Notes: generated from the sequence alone by a model not told the origin. A DNA stretch of 64,000 bases from a bacterium (GCA_030651285.1 JAUSCN010000012.1:1-64000), one strand, 5' to 3'. Shown: positions 20,976-31,092, counted from the first letter of the stretch. Made by a program: numbers and translations.

Positions 20976-21218
20976 ATGAACCCAAACGATGTACCGAAGA
21001 AATTGGTTGATCAAGCTACTGTAGGCAGTAATCCAGCGTTGTTTATGATTCTCTTCGCCACCGGTAACGAGAACCATGGGTTTGCGATAACGCCCGAAGG
21101 AGCGAAGGCATTCTACGAGAACCTAGGTGCGCATATAAAAGAATATGAAGCCACTGTTCGATCCATTGATACAACGGGTCTTGCGCCACAGATTTTGTCA
21201 CCGATTCAAAAAAAGTAA
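20976..21218 (+). CDS. hypothetical protein
   Basis: 80-aa ORF; TATACT upstream of ATG. Confidence 0.5.
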   Translation: MNPNDVPKKLVDQATVGSNPALFMILFATGNENHGFAITPEGAKAFYENLGAHIKEYEATVRSIDTTGLAPQILSPIQKK

Positions 21219-21288
21219 AGCGGCCCGTCTTGCCATCCTCACCGCAACACGAGCAAGGCATTCTGGCCGATTCCAGTAACTCCTGAAG

Positions 21289-21402
21289 TTATTTTTTTAT
21301 TGCAAGAAGAATCACCTGCGCCAAACTAATGAAGGTGCTCATGAGTCCCGTCCAGAACGCGTAGACTTCAAGATTATTTCTCCAGCCTTTTTTCTTTACC
21401 AT
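21289..21402 (-). CDS. 37-aa single-TM protein
   Basis: MVKKKGWRNNLEVYAFWTGLMSTFISLAQVILLAIKK; TATCCT 7 nt before ATG. Confidence 0.45.
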   Translation of the reverse strand: MVKKKGWRNNLEVYAFWTGLMSTFISLAQVILLAIKK

Positions 21403-21511
21403 AGGGAAGAGGATAGCACGTGCCCCTCCCTCACTTCCCTTTCTATGTGCATTGCGATAGAAGGCTTTGCTCAAGAGCCGTTTTTGACTGTAATCCATTC
21501 CCATAAAAATG

Positions 21512-22285
21512 TTAACAAGAGACGTTTGCGGTCACTTGCTCGTATGCTTCGTCGACAGAATCGACAATGGTGTAGAGGGTCATGTCTTTTTCATCGATTG
21601 CACCACGACTCTTGTATAAGGTCTGCTCGATAAACGCATGGAGCGGTTCCCAATATGCTTTTCCAAAAAGAATGATTGGCACTTTGCGAATCTTCTTGGT
21701 CTGCACCAAGGTAACGATTTCAAAAAACTCATCCAGCGTTCCAAAACCTCCCGGGAAATAGACATATACCTCAGATGCGTACGTAAGCATCACTTTGCGC
21801 ACAAAGAAATGATCGAAGCCGAACTTCTCGGTAAGGTACGGATTGTAGTGCTGTGCCTGCGGAAGATTGATATTAAGCCCGACAGAGGCACCACCAACTT
21901 CAAATGCCCCCTGATTTCCTGCCTGCATGATGCCAGAACTACCGCCAGTCACGACAGCAAACCCTTTCTTAGCCAGTCGCTGTGCAAGCTCTCGAGCATT
22001 CTTATAGGTCTCGTCATCGATTGATACGCGTGCACTGCCAAAAAAGGTCACTGCAAGCCCGTAGCGGCGGATAATGTCGAATCCCTCGATGAATTCTGAC
22101 ATTATCTTGAAGACGCGCCACGATTCTATCTTTTGTGGCTTACAGACAAGGAGCGGATGCTCTTCTGGCATCGTGCGCTGACCTTCGTGAACCACTTTTG
22201 CAAGACGCTCGGCCGTCTTGTTGATCGACACATCGCGCGAGAGCAGGTCTGAGGACTGAGTAGCGCTAGTCGAATGTTCATTCAT
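21512..22285 (-). CDS. LOG family (TIGR00730-like) Rossmann-fold protein
   Basis: VVTGGSSGIMQAGNQGAF, YFPGGFGTLDEFFE (PGGxGTxxE). Confidence 0.9.
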   Translation of the reverse strand: MNEHSTSATQSSDLLSRDVSINKTAERLAKVVHEGQRTMPEEHPLLVCKPQKIESWRVFKIMSEFIEGFDIIRRYGLAVTFFGSARVSIDDETYKNARELAQRLAKKGFAVVTGGSSGIMQAGNQGAFEVGGASVGLNINLPQAQHYNPYLTEKFGFDHFFVRKVMLTYASEVYVYFPGGFGTLDEFFEIVTLVQTKKIRKVPIILFGKAYWEPLHAFIEQTLYKSRGAIDEKDMTLYTIVDSVDEAYEQVTANVSC

Positions 22286-22306
22286 GTTCTCAACTATGAT
22301 ACCAGA

Positions 22307-22669
22307 TTAAATTCCCGGGCAATTCGTTGCAGGAGAATAACCGGCCCTTCGTGCCACATCGATAGACTCGAACCAGACTTTATTAGCATCTGAAATGCGC
22401 GTCGCACCTGAACACTGAGGGAGATAGTATTTCGTCCCATTTCTTGAGGCAACCACCTTCCCTTCCCCAGGCGAAACTTCGGGGGAAATGTTCTCTGGAC
22501 TGACTTCTACGAGCGAAAATTGGGTTGTTTGGGCTGTATCCCGGCCAGCCAGGTACCCGAGCCCGAAACTGAGGGAAGAAGCCAGTAAAAGGATAGTAAT
22601 GATCAGCACATCCCGGGGTATACTGCCTATAAAGGCTTTGCATTTCTTATGGGATTCTGATATAGTCAT
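22307..22669 (-). CDS. membrane-anchored protein with Ada-like metal-binding segment
   Basis: TM helix then GTKYYLPQCSGATRISDANKVWFESIDVARRAGYSPATNC. Confidence 0.6.
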   Translation of the reverse strand: MTISESHKKCKAFIGSIPRDVLIITILLLASSLSFGLGYLAGRDTAQTTQFSLVEVSPENISPEVSPGEGKVVASRNGTKYYLPQCSGATRISDANKVWFESIDVARRAGYSPATNCPGI

Positions 22670-22688
22670 CGTGTAAAACTATACCACC

Positions 22689-22961
22689 ATGGCATCAACA
22701 AAAGCAGGCGGCTCAGCGAAAAACCTCAATACTTCAAACCCGAAATACCTCGGAGTGAAGCTTGCTGATGGTGCTTCGGCTCGTCCAGGAATGGTCATCG
22801 TCCGCCAGCGCGGCACGAAGATCGAGGCAGGAAAGAACGTCGGCATCGGCCGCGATCACACCCTCTTCTCTCTCGCTACTGGTACCGTCTCGTACCGCAC
22901 TCGCCGAAAGACGAGCTTCACGGGAAAGAATTTCGCGAAGAAAGTAGCAGACGTTATCTAA
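22689..22961 (+). CDS. rpmA: 50S ribosomal protein L27
   Basis: [49 protein letters not shown]. Confidence 0.95.
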   Translation: MASTKAGGSAKNLNTSNPKYLGVKLADGASARPGMVIVRQRGTKIEAGKNVGIGRDHTLFSLATGTVSYRTRRKTSFTGKNFAKKVADVI

Positions 22962-22982
22962 CTCTAAGTTTTCAGTAGGAAC

Positions 22983-23020
22983 AAAAGAAAAACCGCGGCA
23001 TAAACCGCGGTTTTTCTTTT
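22983..23020. terminator. bidirectional terminator between rpmA and rplI
   Basis: Perfect 16-bp stem AAAAGAAAAACCGCGG-cataaa-CCGCGGTTTTTCTTTT. Confidence 0.88.
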
Positions 23021-23037
23021 AGTTTTTTTAGGAAAAA

Positions 23038-23481
23038 CTATTCAGCCTCGATAGTGATTGAGAACTTTCCGAATGCTCCCGCGACAGCGACCGGCACTTC
23101 GAAGGTACCGCATTCTTTGAACGGCTTTTCAAGCTTGATGGCGTCGTCAGAAAGGTCGACATGTGCCTGCTCCTTTGCTGCCTGACGGATCTCATTTTCC
23201 CCTATTGCATCATAGAGATGATTCTTCTCATTTACCTTCGCCTTTATGACGATACGTGCCTCGACAAGAGCAGCGACATTCTGAGCGAGGAGCGCTGCGT
23301 CGAGCGCCGAACGGTCAACCACCTGCTTGCGGCGAAGTTCCGCCTCCTTCTGGGCCGTCGGGGTTGCCGAAACAGCAAAATGCTTCGGGATTAGGTAGTT
23401 CAGAGCATGACCATCGGCCATGTCGACCGTCTCATGCTTGCGCCCAATGCCCTTGATATCCTTCAACAAAATTACTTTCAT
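23038..23481 (-). CDS. rplI: 50S ribosomal protein L9
   Basis: MKVILLKDIKGIGRKHETVDMADGHALNYLIPKHFAV. Confidence 0.94.
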   Translation of the reverse strand: MKVILLKDIKGIGRKHETVDMADGHALNYLIPKHFAVSATPTAQKEAELRRKQVVDRSALDAALLAQNVAALVEARIVIKAKVNEKNHLYDAIGENEIRQAAKEQAHVDLSDDAIKLEKPFKECGTFEVPVAVAGAFGKFSITIEAE

Positions 23482-23499
23482 GTGAACCAGCGTACATCA

Positions 23500-24756
23500 T
23501 CACTTGCCGGTAGTCAAAAAGTCTACCGCCCGCTTCATCTGCGGATCGCGCTTCGCCTCAGCATCAGCTGCCGTGAACGGCGCTGCGATATCCGGCGCGA
23601 TACCGTTACCCATGATCCAGTGCCCTGCGGGAGTGACCCAGCGGGCAATAGTGACTTTGAGCGAGCCACCATCGAGATCGTAGAGGGTCTGCACTGATCC
23701 TTTTCCGAACGATTTCGTTCCAATCAGAGTTGCGACTTTTGCGTCTTGCAGAGCGCCGGCAAGAATTTCAGACGCTGAAGCGGAACCGCCATCAATAAGC
23801 ACGACGACTTTCGCTCCTTGAGGAAGATCGTTATAGCCATGACTCGAGTGCACCTGATTTGGTTCTTTGCCGCCGAAATCTTCCGTTACGACCACTGTAC
23901 CTTTCGGAAGGAAATGACTTGCAATATCGACTGCTGCGTCGAGATATCCGCCCGGATTAGAACGCAGGTCGACAATGAGCTTTTTTGAGCCAGAAGCCTT
24001 GAATCGGGAGAACGCCTGACTGAAGAGACTCGCTGAATTCGAGGTGAATTCATACAGCGCAATGCTATAGACACCACTCTTTTCATCGAGAGAATCTTTA
24101 GTCTCAGGCACTTGGATCGTATCGCGCACGACTTTTATCTCGAATGGCGTGCCGCCATTGCGGATAATGGTGAACTCAACGGTCGTACCGATCTCGCCAC
24201 GTATCTTCTTCACAGCTTTTTCAGTCGAAAGACCGTCGGTCGATTTTCCATCGATGGCGATGATTTGATCGCCTGCTCGTATGCCCGCAGCCTCTGCCGG
24301 AGTGCCTTTAAGAGGAGCTACGACGGTCAGCACACCCTCTTTCACACCGATCTCCATGCCGACACCGGCAAAACTTCCTGAAATATTTTCAGCGAACGAT
24401 TTCGCCTCTTCTGGCGGGAAAAATACCGTATATGGATCGCCATATGAAGAAGCGAGGCCACTGATGGCACCATGCAACCGCTCTTTCACAGTAGGAAGCG
24501 TCGAAGATGCGTGTGTGCTTATGTAATTTTCATTAAGCGCGTTCCACGCCTTCCAGAAAACAACGAGATCAGCGCTCTGATCCGGCGTCGCATTAAGCCC
24601 ATCACCGATGAACGGAACGCGCGACGCAATCGTCATGCCGGAGCTGCTCGTACCGACAGAAAGGCCTATGAAAAAGAAAAGTACGGCAATAAGCGCAGAC
24701 GAAATACCGCGCGTCGCTACGCTAGTACCGGAGCGAGATAAGTCTTTAGATTCCAT
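23500..24756 (-). CDS. S41 family C-terminal processing peptidase with PDZ domain
   Basis: GVGMEIGVKEGVLTVVAPLKGTPAEAAGIRAGD; VVLIDGGSASASEILAGALQD; start refined to ATG 24756. Confidence 0.92.
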   Translation of the reverse strand: MESKDLSRSGTSVATRGISSALIAVLFFFIGLSVGTSSSGMTIASRVPFIGDGLNATPDQSADLVVFWKAWNALNENYISTHASSTLPTVKERLHGAISGLASSYGDPYTVFFPPEEAKSFAENISGSFAGVGMEIGVKEGVLTVVAPLKGTPAEAAGIRAGDQIIAIDGKSTDGLSTEKAVKKIRGEIGTTVEFTIIRNGGTPFEIKVVRDTIQVPETKDSLDEKSGVYSIALYEFTSNSASLFSQAFSRFKASGSKKLIVDLRSNPGGYLDAAVDIASHFLPKGTVVVTEDFGGKEPNQVHSSHGYNDLPQGAKVVVLIDGGSASASEILAGALQDAKVATLIGTKSFGKGSVQTLYDLDGGSLKVTIARWVTPAGHWIMGNGIAPDIAAPFTAADAEAKRDPQMKRAVDFLTTGK

Positions 24757-24870
24757 TGTACGAAGTGTAACATGCGATGCTTCATCGCACTGTCGAGTGT
24801 GACGCCTCGACAGACAGTCGGTCAAGTGAGACACAATTATGCACATGATCGCGTATGCTATTCTTTGCAT

Positions 24871-25791
24871 ATGATATTTCGCTACGAGTATCACGGCGGC
24901 GTCTGGATTGATCTTGAACAACCGACTGAAGAAGAATTGCGCGACATCACGCACGAATTCTCGATCAGCAGCCGCATCGAAAAAGAACTCGTCTCCCCGA
25001 CCCCGACCCCGCTCGTCATAAGCGACCCTGACGCTACATTGCTCGTACTTCATTTCCCGACGCACGGGGCAGAAAAAGGCAAAATAGGAAGCCAGGAAAT
25101 TGATATCGTCGTTGGCACCAAGTTCATCATCACCGTACGATACGAAGTTATCGCACCGCTCTACCATCTGAAGAAGCAGCTTGAGACTCAGCAGCTTGTC
25201 GCCCCGCGCGCACTTATCACCGCTGAAGTATTGTTCGAAATACTCTTCGTGCACCTCTACACCTCAGTGCACGACCAGATCAATCACACAGCCGACCACC
25301 TTACGCGCATCGAGCAGGACATGTTCGACAATCATGAGCGTATGACCGTGCGTTCGATTTCAAACATCATCCGGGAATTCCTACACATGGAAGCTACTCT
25401 GGCCAACCAGGAAGAACCTCTCAGTCGCTATATGGACGTGCTCTCGCGACACAAGTTCTTCAAAGCATCTTTCTCAGAGCGTGCCGATCATATTCTCGCG
25501 GAGCGCTCGCAAGCCTCCCGCCTCATCGAGACTCACCGCGCCGTCGCAACTGAACTCCGCGAAACGAACATGGCGCTCCTGGAAGTGCGCCAGAATGAGA
25601 TCATAAAAGCGCTCACGCTGATCACGGTCATCGTGCTGCCGCTCGAACTCATCGCCGTCATCTTCGGTATACACGCCCCTGGCACCCCTATAGAAGGCGA
25701 CCCAAATGCATTCTGGATCATCATGGGCATCATGTTCTCCACCGTAGGACTCATGACGATATATTTCGCGCGAAAGCGTTGGATCTCGTAA
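24871..25791 (+). CDS. CorA-like divalent cation transporter family protein
   Basis: CorA-like N-domain and two C-terminal TM helices; start refined to ATG 24871. Confidence 0.8.
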   Translation: MIFRYEYHGGVWIDLEQPTEEELRDITHEFSISSRIEKELVSPTPTPLVISDPDATLLVLHFPTHGAEKGKIGSQEIDIVVGTKFIITVRYEVIAPLYHLKKQLETQQLVAPRALITAEVLFEILFVHLYTSVHDQINHTADHLTRIEQDMFDNHERMTVRSISNIIREFLHMEATLANQEEPLSRYMDVLSRHKFFKASFSERADHILAERSQASRLIETHRAVATELRETNMALLEVRQNEIIKALTLITVIVLPLELIAVIFGIHAPGTPIEGDPNAFWIIMGIMFSTVGLMTIYFARKRWIS

Positions 25792-25818
25792 TATACTCAA
25801 ACAACATCCTTATATCGC

Positions 25819-27279
25819 ATGAACTGGCTCGCTCGTATTTTCAAGAAAAGCACCGATACCACACCGGCCCGCGTGCCACAGATATTTTTCACTAATACCC
25901 TTTCCGGCACTAAGGAAGTGTTCGTATCCCTGAAGCCGGGTATGGCACTCCTCTACTCGTGCGGACCGACCGTCTACAGCAAAGTACACATCGGTAACTT
26001 GCGCGCATACATATTTTCAGACACAATCGCGCGCACACTTTCTGCTGCAGGATATCGCGTCCGTCGCGTCATGAACATCACAGATGTCGGCCACCTCGTC
26101 GGCGACGCCGATGGCGGAGAAGACAAAATGGCGGTCGGTGCCGCGCGAGAGCACACAACCCCCGAGTCGATCGCGGAGCGCTACACGAAACTCTTCATCG
26201 GAGATTTGGGAGATCTCAATGTCGATACCGACGACATCACCTTCCCGCGTGCCACCGACTACATCAAAGAACAGATCGCGCTCGCAAAGACACTTGAAGA
26301 AAAAGGATTCGCCTATCAGCTTGCAGATGGGCTTTATTTCGATACTCACAAGTTCCCGAACTACGGAAAACTGGGCGGTCTTTCACAAGCCAATCTCGAG
26401 GCTGGAGCACGTGTAGAACTCGTCAGAGGCAAGCGCAATCCGACCGATTTCGTGCTCTGGAGAGCTGCGAAGCCGCATGACCTGCAGCAATGGGATAGTC
26501 CCTGGGGCCGCGGTAATCCTGGTTGGCACATCGAGTGCTCCGCGATGTCTCGCGCTCTTCTCGGACAGGAAATAGACATTCACACGGGCGGTGAAGATCT
26601 CGCACAGATACATCACAATAATGAGATCGCTCAGTCAGAAGCGGCAAGCAACCGGACATTCGTACGGTACTGGATGCACAATGCCTTCCTCACCATGAAC
26701 GGCGAAAAAGCATCCAAGTCGCTAGGAAACGTAGTCTATCTTTCAGACATCATCGAGAAAGGATTTAACCCCCTCTCGCTGCGCTACTTCTTCCTTCAGG
26801 CGCACTACCGCACACCGCTTTCCTTCTCCTGGGATGCACTCGCAGGCGCCGCAAGCGCACTCGAGCGTCTCTGGAAGCTATCAGAGGAGATCGCTGACGA
26901 GTCTGGACGAGCGAGTGCACCTTCCGAGGCTCGCGATCGCTTCCTCGCCTTGATGCGCGATGACCTGTCCACCCCACAAGCGCTCGGCACCATCTGGGAG
27001 TCGCTTAAAAGCGAGGAATACACACCCGCAGAAAAATGGGGCCTCCTTGAAGCTGCCGATGCTCACTTCGGCCTTCTTCTGGTTAATCCGCCGACTCCTA
27101 AGGCTCTGACGGAAAAAGATTTACCTGAGGCGATACGGAAAATGCTTGCAGAACGCATTGCAGCCCGTACCAGCCGCAACTTCAAAGAAGCCGACCGTAT
27201 CCGGACTGATATCGAAGCCGCGGGGTACTGCATCGAAGACGGGCCGGGGGGAGCCATATTAACTAAGACCCCTCTTTGA
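25819..27279 (+). CDS. cysS: cysteinyl-tRNA synthetase
   Basis: YSCGPTVYSKVHIGNLRAYI, GWHIECSAMS, GGEDLAQIHHNNEIAQSEA, KASKSLGN. Confidence 0.95.
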   Translation: MNWLARIFKKSTDTTPARVPQIFFTNTLSGTKEVFVSLKPGMALLYSCGPTVYSKVHIGNLRAYIFSDTIARTLSAAGYRVRRVMNITDVGHLVGDADGGEDKMAVGAAREHTTPESIAERYTKLFIGDLGDLNVDTDDITFPRATDYIKEQIALAKTLEEKGFAYQLADGLYFDTHKFPNYGKLGGLSQANLEAGARVELVRGKRNPTDFVLWRAAKPHDLQQWDSPWGRGNPGWHIECSAMSRALLGQEIDIHTGGEDLAQIHHNNEIAQSEAASNRTFVRYWMHNAFLTMNGEKASKSLGNVVYLSDIIEKGFNPLSLRYFFLQAHYRTPLSFSWDALAGAASALERLWKLSEEIADESGRASAPSEARDRFLALMRDDLSTPQALGTIWESLKSEEYTPAEKWGLLEAADAHFGLLLVNPPTPKALTEKDLPEAIRKMLAERIAARTSRNFKEADRIRTDIEAAGYCIEDGPGGAILTKTPL

Positions 27280-27293
27280 TATACTGAGCGGCA

Positions 27294-28649
27294 ATGGCCG
27301 TCGACCGAGTTCCCCCTCAATCCCTTGAATCAGAACGCGCCCTTCTTGGCGCCCTACTCCTAAAGCCTGACGCCATCCACGACGTCTCGGACCTGATCCG
27401 CTCAGATTCGTACTACGCAGAGAAACACCGCATCATATTCAGCGCAATGCGCGAGCTTTCCGAGCGCGGGGAGCCAATAGACCAACTCTCCCTCTCCGAA
27501 CGCCTACAGGGCCAGGGACTTCTTGAACGCAGTGGTGGCCGCAGCTATCTCGCCGAGCTCGCCGACTCAGCCCCAGCTCCAGGCAATTTCGCCCACTATG
27601 CAGAACTCGTATCACGCAAATTCTTGATGCGTTCGCTCATCGACGCTGCGCATGGCATCTCTGAATCTGCCTATGACGACTCGCGCGAGACCATGGAAGT
27701 GCTCGACGAAGCCGAGAAAAGCATCTATGCGATCGGCAACGCATCTGCCGCGCACAAATTCACCGCGATCGGCGATAAAGTGCACGAGGCATGGGACCGC
27801 ATCGAGGCACTCTCGAAAAAAGAAGACGGTATTCGTGGCGTTCCTTCCGGCTTCCCCGCTCTCGACAACCTCCTCTCCGGATTTCACCCTTCTGACCTCG
27901 TAATCCTTGCGGCACGTCCATCGATGGGTAAGACCTCGCTTGCGCTCGACATCGCCAGGAACGCCGCAGTGCGCCACAATGTTCCAGTCGGTATCTTCTC
28001 GCTCGAAATGAGCTCTGAGCAACTCATCGACCGCATGCTTGCGGCGGAATCATTCGTCAACTCATGGAAACTGCGCACTGGCCAAGTCCGAGATGAAGAG
28101 GATTTCAATCGTATCCGTGATGCTCTTGAAACACTCTCGAAGGCTCCGATTTTCATCGATGATAAACCGGGCAATAATATTCTCGCCATGCGCGCAGTCG
28201 CGCGCCGCCTGAAGCGTGAACGCGGCATCGGGCTTATCGTTGTGGACTATCTTCAGCTCATGACACCAACTTCGACTAAGGCCTCTGATTCCATGGTTCA
28301 GCAAGTGACTGAAATATCCCGCTCTCTCAAGTCTCTTGCTCGCGAACTCAGTGTGCCAGTGATCGCCCTTTCGCAGCTCTCGCGTGCCGTCGAGCAGCGC
28401 GGGGGCAAACCTCGCCTGAGCGACCTTCGCGACTCCGGAAGTATCGAGCAAGATGCCGACGTCGTGATGTTTATTCACCGCGAAGACAAAAAGAATCCAG
28501 ACAGCGACCGACACCACATCGCCGAAATCATCATCGAAAAACACCGCAACGGCCCGACCGGTACCGCAGAACTCTTCTTCGACGAGAAGCGCGCCTCCTT
28601 CCAGCCGCTCGATACTTCCGGTTATGGCGAGCTCGCTACGGAATTTTAG
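27294..28649 (+). CDS. dnaB: replicative DNA helicase
   Basis: PPQSLESERALLGALLL, ARPSMGKTSLALDIARNAA, VVDYLQLM, LRDSGSIEQDADVVMFIHRE. Confidence 0.96.
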   Translation: MAVDRVPPQSLESERALLGALLLKPDAIHDVSDLIRSDSYYAEKHRIIFSAMRELSERGEPIDQLSLSERLQGQGLLERSGGRSYLAELADSAPAPGNFAHYAELVSRKFLMRSLIDAAHGISESAYDDSRETMEVLDEAEKSIYAIGNASAAHKFTAIGDKVHEAWDRIEALSKKEDGIRGVPSGFPALDNLLSGFHPSDLVILAARPSMGKTSLALDIARNAAVRHNVPVGIFSLEMSSEQLIDRMLAAESFVNSWKLRTGQVRDEEDFNRIRDALETLSKAPIFIDDKPGNNILAMRAVARRLKRERGIGLIVVDYLQLMTPTSTKASDSMVQQVTEISRSLKSLARELSVPVIALSQLSRAVEQRGGKPRLSDLRDSGSIEQDADVVMFIHREDKKNPDSDRHHIAEIIIEKHRNGPTGTAELFFDEKRASFQPLDTSGYGELATEF

Positions 28650-28661
28650 CCTTGCACTACA

Positions 28662-29264
28662 ATGGATCGGATCGACGAACTTGCTCACGCCCTCGCTCGC
28701 CTTCCCGGCATCGGTCCACGCCAGAGCAAGCGCTTCGTGTTTTATCTCCTCTCTGCCCCTGCAACCGAGCGAGCAAAGCTCGCAGAGCTCATAACCGCTC
28801 TTGGCAAAGATGTACACCAGTGCCCTAAATGCTTACGCTTTTTTAATGGTGCCTCAGCAAACATCTGCAACTACTGTTCAGATACTCGCCGCGATGACTC
28901 GCTCCTGATGCTTGTCGAAAAAGACCAAGACTTAGCGGCAGTCGAACGTGCTGGCACGTATCGCGGCCGATATTTCGTACTGGGCGGCGTTCTCACCCTC
29001 ACTGGTAAGGGCTCAATTCGCGGGAAGGAATTGGTACGTACAGTGGAAGAACGCCTCAAAGAAAGCCTCAAGGAGGTCGTGCTGGCTCTTTCTGCAACGA
29101 GTGAGGGTGAACACACGGCAGATCACATTCGCGAACTGCTCATGCCCTATCGCGATCATTTAAAGATATCAGCGCTCGGTCGCGGCCTCGCAACTGGTAG
29201 CGAGCTTGAATACTCTGACGCAGAAACTCTCCGCGCAGCTCTCATAAATCGCACCGAGGCATAG
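28662..29264 (+). CDS. recR: recombination protein RecR
   Basis: LARLPGIGPRQSKRFVFYLL, CPKCLRFFNGASANICNYCSD, GLATGSELEYSDAETL. Confidence 0.94.
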   Translation: MDRIDELAHALARLPGIGPRQSKRFVFYLLSAPATERAKLAELITALGKDVHQCPKCLRFFNGASANICNYCSDTRRDDSLLMLVEKDQDLAAVERAGTYRGRYFVLGGVLTLTGKGSIRGKELVRTVEERLKESLKEVVLALSATSEGEHTADHIRELLMPYRDHLKISALGRGLATGSELEYSDAETLRAALINRTEA

Positions 29265-29284
29265 GATTTGGTAGAATACACGGT

Positions 29285-29671
29285 ATGGTAAAAAAGATCG
29301 TTTACTTTTTCGATAAACTAGAAGACAAAGTCCGCATCACTCTGAGCCATCGCCCGATTCTCTACGCCATTGTCGGCGGTATCGGCATCATCCTTTTCTG
29401 GAAGGGTGTGTGGGAAATAGCAGAGGTCTTCCCTATCTTGCACGGCCTGGGCTCAGTCGTTCTTGGTGTATTCATCCTCCTCATGACCGGCCTGCTTGTA
29501 TCCTTTTTTATCGGCGACAGCATCATTCTTTCTGGATATAATCGCGAGAAAAAACTTGCAGAGAAAACCGAGATGGAGGTTCGCGAAGAAAGAAACACCG
29601 ATGAATGTATCATTGAACACCTCGAGGCGATTGAGAAAAAATTGGACGCTCAAGAAAAAGATAAACGATAG
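29285..29671 (+). CDS. small membrane protein of unknown function
   Basis: Two TM helices; TAGAAT 7 nt before ATG; terminator downstream. Confidence 0.6.
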   Translation: MVKKIVYFFDKLEDKVRITLSHRPILYAIVGGIGIILFWKGVWEIAEVFPILHGLGSVVLGVFILLMTGLLVSFFIGDSIILSGYNREKKLAEKTEMEVREERNTDECIIEHLEAIEKKLDAQEKDKR

Positions 29672-29673
29672 GT

Positions 29674-29710
29674 ATACAAAAAGCACCTCCGTAGAGGTGC
29701 TTTTTGTATT
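29674..29710. terminator. bidirectional terminator
   Basis: TACAAAAAGCACCTC-cgta-GAGGTGCTTTTTGTA between convergent genes. Confidence 0.85.
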
Positions 29711-29721
29711 GTAAGAAACGA

Positions 29722-31092
29722 TTATCTCTCCTGAACAAAGGTCAGCGCGCGACCCTTGAGCGAAGCACGGCCGGTGCGGCCGATGCGGTGCACGTAGTCC
29801 TCGTAGGTCGACGGCAAGTCATAGTTGATGACGTGCGAGACTGCGGGAATATCGAGACCGCGAGCAGCAACGTCAGTGGCCACAAGCACGCTCACCCTGC
29901 CCGCCTTGAAGGCCTCGAGGGCGCGTATGCGCGCTCCGTGTGACTTGTTGCCATGGATGCTCTCCGAATGGATACGCATGTGAGAAAGGGCCTTTGCAAG
30001 CTTCTCGACACCGAACTTCGTGCGTCCGAAGACGAGCACGCGACTGAACTCACGGTCCTTGAGGAGCTCCGTAAGCACGTCAAACTTCTCCTTTCCGCGC
30101 GGGATGCGGACGACGTCCTGATCGATGTTCTTGGAAGTTTCGCGAGTTCTTACCGAGATGATAGTTGGGCTCGAGAGAAATTCGCCGATGAGACGCTCGA
30201 TCTCCTTCGACATCGTCGCCGAGAAGAAGAGTGTGTGACGCTCCTTGTTCATCTTCGCGAGGATCAAGCGCATGTCGTCGATGAAGCCCATGTCGAGCAT
30301 GCGGTCCGCCTCGTCGAGAACGACTGTACCGAAACTTGAGAGATCAAGTGAACGGCGCTCCATAAGATCCTTCAAGCGCCCCGGAGTACCGATGACGAAT
30401 GCCGGATTATGACGGAGCTGTGAGACCTGGGGGCCGATGTTTGCACCTCCCACAGCGACCATACCGCGAAATCCGAGACCCTTTGCAAATCCTGCGAGCT
30501 CTTTTTCGATCTGTACCGCGAGCTCACGCGTCGGCGCCATGATGAGAATACGATCACCCTTCTGCTTCATGACCTTGTCGATGAGGGGGATGAGGAAGGC
30601 AGCCGTCTTTCCTGTACCAGTCTCAGCGAGACCGACGACGTCCTGCCCGAGAAGTACGTGCGGAATGGCTTTGTCTTGAATCGGAGTCGGGAGCTCATAA
30701 CCTCGCCCTTCGATATTCTTCTTCAAATGCGCATTGATATCGAAATCTGCGAACTTGTGCTCAGGGACGAAGACCGGCTCTTCAGTCGTGACTACCGCCC
30801 TGTTCATGAATTTTGAAATTTCAGCCTCTGTTTCGCCGAAGGAGCCGAAGCCACCACGTCGACGCGCCGGCGCGCGCCCCCCGCCACGGCCACCAGAAAA
30901 TCCTCCACTAAAGCCACCCCTACCCTCTGAGCGACGCGGGCCACCGAAGCCTCCGCCGCGCTGTGGTGGACGCGATGAATATGAGCGCTCGCTGCTGCCG
31001 CCGCGAGAGTCTCTAGAGAAGCCTGAAGAACGCTCGCTTCTCTGCGAGCCATGTGCTGATGATGATTGATGATTCCAACGCCCTACCTGCAT
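29722..31092 (-). CDS. DEAD-box RNA helicase with N-terminal RGG-rich region
   Basis: AETGTGKTAAFLIPL, VLDEADRMLDMGF, FFSATMSKEIE, HRIGRTGRA; about 95-residue Gly/Arg/Ser-rich N-terminus. Confidence 0.93.
   Translation of the reverse strand: MQVGRWNHQSSSAHGSQRSERSSGFSRDSRGGSSERSYSSRPPQRGGGFGGPRRSEGRGGFSGGFSGGRGGGRAPARRRGGFGSFGETEAEISKFMNRAVVTTEEPVFVPEHKFADFDINAHLKKNIEGRGYELPTPIQDKAIPHVLLGQDVVGLAETGTGKTAAFLIPLIDKVMKQKGDRILIMAPTRELAVQIEKELAGFAKGLGFRGMVAVGGANIGPQVSQLRHNPAFVIGTPGRLKDLMERRSLDLSSFGTVVLDEADRMLDMGFIDDMRLILAKMNKERHTLFFSATMSKEIERLIGEFLSSPTIISVRTRETSKNIDQDVVRIPRGKEKFDVLTELLKDREFSRVLVFGRTKFGVEKLAKALSHMRIHSESIHGNKSHGARIRALEAFKAGRVSVLVATDVAARGLDIPAVSHVINYDLPSTYEDYVHRIGRTGRASLKGRALTFVQER

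Noticed and set aside
24757-25254. N-terminal extension of the S41 peptidase ORF
   Set aside because: Antisense to corA-like coding sequence; signal-anchor begins at MESKDLSRSG (24756) with TACACT 7 nt upstream.
26361-26977. Multiple antisense ORFs in cysS and similar ORFs elsewhere
   Set aside because: Overlap strongly recognised genes, have biased low-complexity composition and no start signals.
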